NCBI GenBank assembly: GCA_964387485.1
Contig: CAYLWV010000021.1
Coordinates: 1 to 20,327, forward strand
DNA: 20,327 bases
From: Fluviibacter sp964387485
GTDB lineage: Bacteria > Pseudomonadota > Gammaproteobacteria > Burkholderiales > Rhodocyclaceae
Direction: 5' to 3'
Shown here: positions 1 to 6,703 of the stretch, one piece after another
Numbering within the stretch: the stretch's first letter is position 1
Layout of the letters: every line of letters starts with the position of its first letter
Notes under the pieces: generated by a model
Seen by the model: only the letters and a program-made list of their open reading frames with translations
The model's database searches: none
What the model was told of the DNA's origin: nothing
Program-made: the position numbers and the translations under genes

Positions 1-130
1 AGACCGCCACGACACCGACTGCGATTTTTCCGGAGAAAAACACCCTGAATTCGGTCTCGTGTGTGGATTAGCCCCAAACCGGACGGCTTGAGGCAGAAAC
101 GACCCAAAGGTCGGTTTTCATGAAGAAAAC
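1..130 (-). ncRNA. Probable 5' leader of a divergent rpsB (t44-type S2 autoregulatory RNA), partial
   Basis: No coding frame is convincing here. Read on the minus strand, the stretch holds three successive perfect hairpins: GTTTTC/GAAAAC at 130-114, CGACC/GGTCG with a TTTG loop at 113-100, and TTTTTC/GAAAAA at 40-25. The last closes on a C-UCCG-G loop, which is a stable cUNCGg tetraloop only when transcribed from the minus strand. A candidate promoter lies just upstream at 166-137. In many gammaproteobacteria map is divergent from rpsB, and the t44 RNA (Rfam RF00127), part of the rpsB leader repressed by S2, sits between them. The rpsB gene itself would lie left of the window and is not seen, so the assignment rests on synteny and folding. 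Confidence 0.45.
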
Positions 131-136
131 TTGCAG

Positions 137-166
137 ATTGTATCAGCAACCAATGCAGTGCAGCAA
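137..166 (-). promoter_or_regulatory. Candidate sigma70 promoter firing leftward (towards rpsB leader)
   Basis: On the minus strand, a -35-like TTGCTG (166-161) is followed after 18 bases by a -10-like TACAAT (142-137, five of six consensus bases). The predicted transcript would begin near 130, exactly at the first hairpin of the leader candidate. The -35 match is only three of six, so this is a suggestion supported mainly by its position. Confidence 0.4.
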
Positions 167-284
167 GCTTTCATACGCCTTATCTGGCCGACCGGCGGTG
201 ACTCGGTTATGCTTCAGGATTATCCGGCCTGACAACCCAACGTCCGGGCAAACCCCTATAAAAACTCCGATAAAGATCCAAATC

Positions 285-1082
285 ATGAGCAGCATCACCC
301 TGAAGACCCCGGAACAGATCAATGCCATGCGAGTCGCTTGCCGCCTGGCCTCCGAAGTGCTTGATTACATTACACCTTACGTCAAGCCAGGCGTTACCAC
401 CGGTGAACTGGACCGTCTCTGCCATGACTACATGGTCAACGTCCAGGGGACGATTCCCGCCCCGCTCAACTATCAGCCACCCGGCTACAGCCCCTACCCC
501 AAATCGATCTGTACATCAGTCAACCACCAGATCTGCCATGGTATCCCGGGCGACAAGCAGCTGAAAAAAGGCGATGTCGTCAATCTGGATATTACCGTGA
601 TCAAAGATGGCTGGTACGGCGATACCAGCCGTATGTTCAGTGTGGGCGAAGTCTCAACGCTGGCCCAGCGCCTCAGCGATGTGACCTATGAATGCCTGTG
701 GAAAGGCATTGATGTGGTCAAGCCCGGCGCCACGCTTGGTGATATCGGCCACGCCATCCAGACGCATGCCCAGAAACACGGCTTCTCGGTGGTTCGGGAG
801 TTCTGCGGCCACGGCATCGGCCAGAACTTCCACGAAGATCCTCAGGTCCTGCATTACGGCAAACCGGGCACGGGCCTGAAACTGCAGGAAGGTATGATTT
901 TCACCATCGAACCCATGATCAATGCCGGCAAAGCCGATATTCGCGAACTGGCCGACGGCTGGACCATCGTGACCAAAGACCACTCGCTGTCCGCCCAGTG
1001 GGAGCACACCATCGTGGTCACGGCCAGCGGCGTTGAAGTACTGACCATCTCGGCCGGTGCGCCGGCCCGCCCGACGTTCTGA
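285..1082 (+). CDS. map: Methionine aminopeptidase type I
   Basis: A cytoplasmic metalloprotease that removes the initiator methionine from nascent proteins. The 265-residue product matches the E. coli enzyme in length (264). It shows the family order of blocks: SSITLKTPEQINAMR at the N-terminus, then NHQICHGIPGD, then the metal-ligand segments VVNLDITVIKDGWYGDTSR, EFCGHGIG, IFTIEPM and a final QWEHTIVV. The open frame extends back to an ATG at 120, but the extra 55 residues resemble no map protein and overlap the leftward promoter and leader. I therefore start at ATG 285, although its Shine-Dalgarno sequence is weak. glnD follows ten bases after the stop, and the map-glnD order is the one found in E. 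coli. Confidence 0.95.
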   Translation: MSSITLKTPEQINAMRVACRLASEVLDYITPYVKPGVTTGELDRLCHDYMVNVQGTIPAPLNYQPPGYSPYPKSICTSVNHQICHGIPGDKQLKKGDVVNLDITVIKDGWYGDTSRMFSVGEVSTLAQRLSDVTYECLWKGIDVVKPGATLGDIGHAIQTHAQKHGFSVVREFCGHGIGQNFHEDPQVLHYGKPGTGLKLQEGMIFTIEPMINAGKADIRELADGWTIVTKDHSLSAQWEHTIVVTASGVEVLTISAGAPARPTF

Positions 1083-1092
1083 CAAAGACACC

Positions 1093-3693
1093 ATGGCGAA
1101 CGCACAGCCCGGCATGACCACCCTCGCAGAAATCCGGGAGACGCTCCGACAGGGTCAATCGGATCTGGCATCCGCCTACCTGTCCCGCCCTGACCATAAA
1201 ACCTATCTGCAGGGCAGAAGTCAGCTGGTCGATTGTATGCTGACCCGACTTTGGGAAAACGCCGGCATGCCGGCCAGCACCAGCCTGATTGCCGTGGGTG
1301 GCTATGGTCGTGGCGAACTTTACCCGCACTCGGATGTTGATGTCCTCATTGCACTGGATACGCCACCCTCTCCCGCACTGGAAGAAACGCTGCAGCATCT
1401 GATCAGCCAGTTCTGGGATATCGGCCTGGCTGTCGGACACAGCGTCCGCACCATCAACGAATGTCTCGAAGCCGCTCAATCGGATGTCACCGTACAAACC
1501 GCCCTGTTCGAGTCCCGGTTAATCTGTGGCAACACCGCGCTCTACGATTCACTGCAAAGCGCAGTCACCCAAAACATGGCGCATGACGCGTTCATTGCCG
1601 CCAAGCTTGCCGAGCAGGAAGAACGCCACCTCCGCCACGCCTTTACCGCGTTCAGCCTGGAGCCCAATTGCAAGGAAAGCCCCGGCGGCTTACGCGATCT
1701 ACACAGCCTGGCCTGGATTGCCCGTGCTGCCGGCTTCGGTCTGGATGGACGCATCTGGCAATCCCTGCAGCAGTATGCGCTGATGCAGGGTGACGAGCGC
1801 GTCGCCATCGAACGCGCCGCCGGATTTCTGGCCGATGTCCGTATCCAGCTGCATTTGCTCACGGGCCGTGCCGAAGATCGTCTGCTCTTTGATATCCAGG
1901 GGCAGATCGCCCAGCGTTTCGGCTTCAGCGATATCGCCGAACGTCGCGCCAGCGAACAGTTCATGCAGCGCTATTACCGGATTGCCAAACGTGTCACCCA
2001 GATCAACACCCTCGTCCTCAAATCAATCAGTGAAAGACTCGCACCGGCCAGCAAACAGAAAATCCGCCGCTTGAATGACCGCTTCCAGAAAGTAGGCCAC
2101 AAGCTGGATATCGTGGACCCGCTGCTCTATCAAACTCAGCCAACGGCCATTCTGGAAACCTTCCTGCTCATGGAAAAACAGGGGGGCGTGCAGGAAATGA
2201 CCGCGCGCACGCTGCGTGCGCTCTATGGCGCCCGCCGTCTGATCAACCGTGAATTCCGCCAGCAGAAGGAAAACAAACAACTATTCATCCAGATTCTGCG
2301 GCAGAAGAACGGCGTACTGCATGCCTTGCGTCTGATGAACCAGTTCGACATTCTGGGCCGCTACATCCCGGCTTTCGGCCAGATCGTGGGTCAGATGCAG
2401 CACGACCTCTTCCACGTCTTTACCGTGGATCAGCATATCCTGCAGGTGGTCCGTAATATCCGTCGTTTCGTGCGTGAAGACTTCGCGCACGAAAACCCGT
2501 TCTGCCACCGTTTGATGAATGAGTTCGAGCGACCGTGGCTACTGGTGCTGGCCGCCCTCTTTCACGACATTGCCAAAGGCCGTGGTGGCGACCACTCCGA
2601 GCTCGGCATGGCTGATGCCGAGTTATTCTGCAAATCCCACGGGCTACAGAAAAAAGATACCGAGCTGGTGGTCTGGCTGGTCAAGGAACATCTGACCATG
2701 TCCGCCGTTGCGCAGAAGGAAGACATTTCCGATCCGGCGACCGTTGCCGCCTTCTGCAAGCGCGTCGGCGACGCCCGCCACCTCACGGCACTCTACCTGC
2801 TGACCGTGGCGGATATTCGAGGGACCAGCCCGAAGGTATGGAACTCTTGGAAAGCCCGTCTGCTGGAAACGCTGTACCGGTGTTCGCTGAGCCGGCTGGA
2901 ACAAGAAGAGGCTGAAGGCGACGGTGGCGAACAGCTAGGCGACGCCGTGGTCCAACGCAAACGCGAAGCACTCGCCCATCTGCGTTTTTTTGCGCTGGGC
3001 GAATCCGTCCAGACGCAATTCTGGAAGCAACTGGACGACGTCTACTTTCTCCGCCACACCGACGAAGAGATTGCCTGGCACACCCGCTGCCTGTACTACC
3101 GTACCCACGAAAACAAACCCGTGGTCCGCGCCCGTCCCAACCCGGAAGGTGAAGGCATCCAGGTGCTCGCCTATGCACCAGATCAGCCCGACCTTTTTCT
3201 GCATCTGTGCGGTTACTTCGCCTCCATCGGCTACTCGATCATGGACGCCAAGATTCACACCACCAAGCATGGATATGCGCTGGACAGTTTCAATCTGTTT
3301 GATGCCTCAAACCGGGGTATGGATCGGGAAACCTGCACCATCATCGAACATGATCTGCTAGAGGTCCTGCAGGGTAAAACCCGACCGGGCACACCGCCTA
3401 TGGGTCGCATCTCGCGCCAGGTCCGCTCCTTCCCGATCACACCGGTTGTGCTGCTGGAACCGGATGAAAGCGGCCAGCAATATGTGTTGTCGATCCGTGC
3501 GGCAGACCGTACCGGTCTGCTCTATGCGATCGCCGAAACATTGACACGTCATGGGGCATCGCTACACACGGCCCGCATTTCAACCCTGGGCGAACGCGTT
3601 GAGGATACCTTCCTGATTTCCGGCCGCGGCCTGTCACAAAGCCGGGATCGACTGTTGCTCGAAAACGATCTGCTTGAACAGTTGAAGACCTGA
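1093..3693 (+). CDS. glnD: Bifunctional uridylyltransferase/uridylyl-removing enzyme GlnD
   Basis: The cytoplasmic sensor of nitrogen status. It uridylylates PII proteins (GlnB/GlnK) when glutamine is low and removes UMP when glutamine is high. The product is 866 residues, close to E. coli GlnD (890). Visible domains in order: the nucleotidyltransferase motif GGYGRGELYPHSDVD at residues 69-83, with catalytic Asp81 and Asp83; a helical linker; an HD hydrolase domain with LFHDIAKG and the His491-Asp492 pair; and two C-terminal ACT domains beginning near residues 697 and 797, which bind glutamine in this family. The start is uncertain. ATG 1093 gives a ten-base gap after map; GTG 1057 lies inside map, ATG 1114 is another option, and none has a good ribosome binding site. 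It probably shares a transcript with map and converges on mtnP 15 bases away, with no obvious terminator between. Confidence 0.95.
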   Translation: MANAQPGMTTLAEIRETLRQGQSDLASAYLSRPDHKTYLQGRSQLVDCMLTRLWENAGMPASTSLIAVGGYGRGELYPHSDVDVLIALDTPPSPALEETLQHLISQFWDIGLAVGHSVRTINECLEAAQSDVTVQTALFESRLICGNTALYDSLQSAVTQNMAHDAFIAAKLAEQEERHLRHAFTAFSLEPNCKESPGGLRDLHSLAWIARAAGFGLDGRIWQSLQQYALMQGDERVAIERAAGFLADVRIQLHLLTGRAEDRLLFDIQGQIAQRFGFSDIAERRASEQFMQRYYRIAKRVTQINTLVLKSISERLAPASKQKIRRLNDRFQKVGHKLDIVDPLLYQTQPTAILETFLLMEKQGGVQEMTARTLRALYGARRLINREFRQQKENKQLFIQILRQKNGVLHALRLMNQFDILGRYIPAFGQIVGQMQHDLFHVFTVDQHILQVVRNIRRFVREDFAHENPFCHRLMNEFERPWLLVLAALFHDIAKGRGGDHSELGMADAELFCKSHGLQKKDTELVVWLVKEHLTMSAVAQKEDISDPATVAAFCKRVGDARHLTALYLLTVADIRGTSPKVWNSWKARLLETLYRCSLSRLEQEEAEGDGGEQLGDAVVQRKREALAHLRFFALGESVQTQFWKQLDDVYFLRHTDEEIAWHTRCLYYRTHENKPVVRARPNPEGEGIQVLAYAPDQPDLFLHLCGYFASIGYSIMDAKIHTTKHGYALDSFNLFDASNRGMDRETCTIIEHDLLEVLQGKTRPGTPPMGRISRQVRSFPITPVVLLEPDESGQQYVLSIRAADRTGLLYAIAETLTRHGASLHTARISTLGERVEDTFLISGRGLSQSRDRLLLENDLLEQLKT

Positions 3694-3708
3694 TTCAGGC
3701 CACAGGCA

Positions 3709-4500
3709 TCAGACAGGAACCCTGCAACCCACCAGCGTTTCAATCAACAGCCGGACCTTGCACATCGCCTGCTCCATCACCTCGCCCAGCGCACTGAATT
3801 CGATGCCCTGGGCGCTTTCTCCGATACCGGCCGCGTAGTTCACCACCACGTTGAGTTGCGCGTAGGGCATATTCAGTTCACGCGCCAGAATGGCTTCCGG
3901 CATTGCCGTCATACCAACAACATCGGCACCGTCCCCCGCCAGACGTCGGATTTCGGCGGCTGTTTCCAGCCGCGGCCCCTGGGTGCAGGCATAAACGCCA
4001 CCGTCATGAACCTGGAAACCGAGCAGATCGGCGACATCCAGCAGACGCGCGCGTATTTCAGGCGAGAACGGATGCGTAAAATCGGTATGCATCTCCACGT
4101 CCGGCAGCACACCATGGAAGGTCGGCACACGGCCCCAGGTGTAATCAATCACCTGATCCGGGATCACCAGATCACCGGGGCTCATGGAAGGATGAATGGA
4201 ACCGACCGAACCAACGGCAATGATCCCTGTGACACCCAAAGCCTGCAACGCATAGATGTTGGCCCGGTAGTTAATATCGGCCGGCATGATGGTGTGACCA
4301 TGACCATGACGCGCCAGAAACACCATCGGGTGGCCGCAGATATTGCCCAGCGTGAGCGGGCAGGAAGGCTCGCCAAAGGGCGTACGCACGAACTGACGGT
4401 GCGCATCTTCCAGAATCGACAACTGATTCAGCCCGCTACCGCCAATAATCGCCAGCAAAGGCGTTTGCGTGGTTGAAGCCGTGGAAGCATGGGTCGTCAT
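3709..4500 (-). CDS. mtnP: S-methyl-5'-thioinosine phosphorylase (MTAP/PNP family)
   Basis: A 263-residue trimeric-type purine nucleoside phosphorylase of the MTAP family. Motifs: the phosphate loop IIGGSGL at residues 18-24, RHGHGH at 64-69, GPRLET at 175-180, GMTAMPEA at 197-204, and VNYAAG at 220-225. The base-contacting Asp of adenine-specific MTAP (human ATDYD) is replaced by Asn221. In this family that switch goes with 6-oxopurine substrates, as in the Pseudomonas aeruginosa enzyme PA3004, which cleaves methylthioinosine to hypoxanthine and methylthioribose-1-phosphate. I start at ATG 4500, preceded by GAGAGA at a suitable distance, rather than at the frame's earlier codon at 4527. It is the last gene of a minus-strand run, 42 bases after a methyltransferase. 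The nearby hpt can use the hypoxanthine, which supports the assignment. Guanosine/inosine phosphorylase activity cannot be excluded from sequence alone. Confidence 0.85.
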   Translation of the reverse strand: MTTHASTASTTQTPLLAIIGGSGLNQLSILEDAHRQFVRTPFGEPSCPLTLGNICGHPMVFLARHGHGHTIMPADINYRANIYALQALGVTGIIAVGSVGSIHPSMSPGDLVIPDQVIDYTWGRVPTFHGVLPDVEMHTDFTHPFSPEIRARLLDVADLLGFQVHDGGVYACTQGPRLETAAEIRRLAGDGADVVGMTAMPEAILARELNMPYAQLNVVVNYAAGIGESAQGIEFSALGEVMEQAMCKVRLLIETLVGCRVPV

Positions 4501-4542
4501 GAGGTTCTCTCGAAAAATGAGTAACAAGCCTTCATCCGGCTG

Positions 4543-5247
4543 CTAAGCTGTCCGCCGCAAGGTGGCTTCACCCAGTACTGGCCCAATCCCGGCGGGCATG
4601 GCGTGAGATGAGGTCGATAGGGGCAGTGTCAGTTTACGGAATTGCACATCGCAGACATCCAGCTTAAAGGGTGCTTCAGCAATCACGGCATTACGGATCA
4701 CCGTGGCCATCGTCTCGCGGCCGGCATCCTTCATCTGCCAGGGAAAGGCCGTCCGATCCGCCAGATGAACTGTGGCAATCGAGGGCACCTGAGCAGCCAG
4801 CGCCACGGCCGCCCGCTGAAATGCCAACCGGTATTGCATCACCGCCTGTTCGGGTACGGCGCGAGGCAAAGCTTCGGCCGGTGCACCGGCCATCCAGAGC
4901 ACCATCGCCTCAGGCGCAAAGTCGATCAGGTCCGCAACCAGCATTTCGTGGACCTGGCCGACATCTGCCAGGCCGAAGACGGCGTCGGGAACATGCTCAC
5001 GTGCGGCCTCCAGACAATCCATCCGGTTATCCAGGGCAAACACCGATTTCCCGTGGCGATGCAGTGCCGCCGTAGACAGACCAAAGCCACAGCCAATCTC
5101 CAGAACGCGTCCGGCAGAGACGCGTGTACAGAGCCAATCATAAGCGCCCTGACGTTCGAGGTCTGTCGATTCCGACGTCCAGCGGCTGAGCGTCTCGGAC
5201 AGCGGTTCATTCAAGGCCGCCAGGGCCATGTCCGAAGCCTGTTTCAT
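4543..5247 (-). CDS. Class I SAM-dependent methyltransferase, target unknown
   Basis: A 234-residue soluble protein with a Rossmann-type SAM-binding signature: VLEIGCGFGLSTAAL at about residues 48-62 (motif I) and an acidic residue after the second strand in VFALDNR (Asp73). The C-terminal half, about 110-234, has no motif I can tie to a substrate; I see no NPPY, rRNA-, quinone- or catechol-type signature. Its ATG shares the four-base overlap ATGA with the TGA of hpt, so translation is probably coupled. It is followed 42 bases later by mtnP. Being wedged between two purine salvage enzymes suggests, without proving, a role linked to SAM-derived methylthio metabolism or small-molecule methylation. 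An in-frame ATG seven codons in is an alternative start. Confidence 0.8.
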   Translation of the reverse strand: MKQASDMALAALNEPLSETLSRWTSESTDLERQGAYDWLCTRVSAGRVLEIGCGFGLSTAALHRHGKSVFALDNRMDCLEAAREHVPDAVFGLADVGQVHEMLVADLIDFAPEAMVLWMAGAPAEALPRAVPEQAVMQYRLAFQRAAVALAAQVPSIATVHLADRTAFPWQMKDAGRETMATVIRNAVIAEAPFKLDVCDVQFRKLTLPLSTSSHAMPAGIGPVLGEATLRRTA

Positions 5248-5843
5248 TCGGCCGTATCCGTTGCGACAAAAATCCCATTGGCGTTACGCCACAGACCCGC
5301 CACATCCAGACCGAAGCCATAGACATACCGATCCGGCGTCATCAGCGCCGGGTAATCCGGTATGCAAGGTTGCGGCACGGGCTTTTCCTTATGCGTCAGG
5401 ACCGCGATTTCCACACGAGCCGCCCCCGCTGCCAGCAACCACATCCGGATCTCGTTGAGCGTTACGCCCTCGTCCAGGATGTCATCAAGGAGCAGGATCT
5501 CACGACCACGCACGTCGTATCGCGGGCGAACAATCCAGTCCAGCACGCCCCCCGTTCTTGCATCGCCATAACGGCTGGCATGAACATAATCCAGATCCAG
5601 CGCAAAGTTGAGGCGCGGTAACAGTTGCCCGGCATAGACCAGGGCACCCGTCATCACACAAAGCACCAGTGGCCGTATCTGTGCATAACGTATATTGAGC
5701 TGGGACGCCTGCGCATCCATCAGCGAATCAATCGCCGCGCGATCAAACAGACACTCGGCGGTAGACGGATCGTGGTGCACTGAAAATCCTAGAGGAATGC
5801 CATCGGGTTCAGAGGGATTCAAGATACTGGGCGAACTCGGCAC
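5244..5843 (-). CDS. hpt: Hypoxanthine(-guanine) phosphoribosyltransferase
   Basis: Converts hypoxanthine, and probably guanine, with PRPP to IMP/GMP in cytoplasmic purine salvage. The 199-residue product carries the type I PRTase PRPP loop ILLLDDILDEGVTL at residues 116-129 (Asp120, Asp121). It also has an LTHKEK segment supplying Lys152 at the expected purine-O6 position, and RYVYGFGLD ending in Asp180 with WRNANGIF near the C-terminus, typical of proteobacterial Hpt. The start is a GTG at 5843, inside the last 35 bases of galU. A perfect GGAGGTG lies almost against it, unusually close. A TTG at 5822 is the only other nearby choice and would remove seven residues. The stop overlaps the methyltransferase ATG by four bases. 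Its likely substrate source is mtnP, two genes downstream. Confidence 0.88.
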   Translation of the reverse strand: MPSSPSILNPSEPDGIPLGFSVHHDPSTAECLFDRAAIDSLMDAQASQLNIRYAQIRPLVLCVMTGALVYAGQLLPRLNFALDLDYVHASRYGDARTGGVLDWIVRPRYDVRGREILLLDDILDEGVTLNEIRMWLLAAGAARVEIAVLTHKEKPVPQPCIPDYPALMTPDRYVYGFGLDVAGLWRNANGIFVATDTAE

Positions 5844-6672
5844 CCACCTCCGGGTGACGTTGACCCAGCGCCACCGTCGCCTTCAGATAGCCCAGCTTGG
5901 AACCACAGTCATAACGCACACCATCGTAGCGATAGGCCAGCACCTGTTCTTCAGCCAGCAGGCTGGCAATACCGTCTGTTAGCTGAATCTCGCCACCGGC
6001 GCCCGGTTTGATGTTTTCCAGGTGATGGAAAATACGGCCTGACAGAATATAACGACCGACCACGGCCAGTGTCGACGGTGCCGAAGCCGGATCCGGTTTT
6101 TCGACAATCGCATTGACCTGTTCCAGTCGTTCCGACACCGTGCGGGCATCAACGATACCGTAGCTCTTGGTATCGGCACGCGGCACATCCTGTACTCCCA
6201 GGACCGAGCAACGGTAGTAGTCATAACAATCCACCATCTGCTTCATCACCGGTGTTTCACCATCCAGCAAATCGTCGGCCAGCAGCACAGCAAAGGGTTC
6301 GTCACCAATCACCGGTTTGGCGCACAAGACGGCATGACCCAGACCCAGCGGTTCCGACTGACGGATATAGATGCAGTTCACATGTTTGGGCAGAATGTTT
6401 TGTACCAGTTCCAGCAAGGCCAGCTTGTTCTTCTGCGCCAGCTCGCTTTCCAGCTCATAGGCTTTATCGAAGTGGTCTTCGATCGCACGTTTGCTACGAC
6501 CCGTGACAAACACCATTTCGGTAATGCCGGCGGCAACAGCCTCTTCCACCGCATACTGAATCAGCGGCTTATCGACGACGGTGAGCATTTCCTTCGGGCT
6601 GGCCTTGGTCGCCGGTAGAAAACGGGTACCCAGACCCGCCACAGGAAAGACTGCCTTGCGCACTTTTTTCAT
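5809..6672 (-). CDS. galU: UTP-glucose-1-phosphate uridylyltransferase
   Basis: Makes UDP-glucose from UTP and glucose-1-phosphate for surface polysaccharides and other glycosylation. The 287-residue product shows the nucleotidyltransferase N-terminus FPVAGLGTRFLPATKASPKE (residues 9-28), then VDKPLIQYAVEEA, GLGHAVLCAKP, FAVLLADDLL, IVEKPDP, GRYIL, GGEIQLTDG and DCGSKLGYL, all family landmarks. It resembles the shorter Pseudomonas-type GalU more than the 302-residue E. coli enzyme. I start at ATG 6672, because GGAG lies seven bases upstream (complement of 6679-6682); an ATG at 6690 would add six residues (MHTEPL). It follows ligA after 31 bases and its last 35 bases overlap the start of hpt, indicating one transcript. 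Confidence 0.93.
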   Translation of the reverse strand: MKKVRKAVFPVAGLGTRFLPATKASPKEMLTVVDKPLIQYAVEEAVAAGITEMVFVTGRSKRAIEDHFDKAYELESELAQKNKLALLELVQNILPKHVNCIYIRQSEPLGLGHAVLCAKPVIGDEPFAVLLADDLLDGETPVMKQMVDCYDYYRCSVLGVQDVPRADTKSYGIVDARTVSERLEQVNAIVEKPDPASAPSTLAVVGRYILSGRIFHHLENIKPGAGGEIQLTDGIASLLAEEQVLAYRYDGVRYDCGSKLGYLKATVALGQRHPEVGAEFAQYLESL

Positions 6673-6703
6673 CAATGGCTCCGTATGCATCGTTGGTGTT
6701 ATT

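Noticed and set aside
100..119. Plus-strand hairpin CGACC/GGTCG followed by GTTTTC as a terminator
   Set aside because: The stem is only five bases and the T run is short and interrupted. It fits better as part of the minus-strand leader.
257..262. TATAAA as a -10 box for map
   Set aside because: No acceptable -35 lies at 16-18 bases; the nearest TTGACA-like element, CTGACA at 229-234, is 22 bases away.
120..284. N-terminal extension of map from ATG 120
   Set aside because: The 55 extra residues do not resemble map. They cover the leftward promoter, and starting at 285 gives the normal length.
3694..3708. Terminator between convergent glnD and mtnP
   Set aside because: The gap is 15 bases with no stem or T tract.
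3856..4476. 206-codon plus-strand frame opposite mtnP
   Set aside because: No motif is visible and it is antisense to a conserved phosphorylase.
4642..5322. 226-codon plus-strand frame opposite the methyltransferase
   Set aside because: It has a His/Arg-rich shadow composition, while the minus frame has a clear SAM motif and a coupled start.
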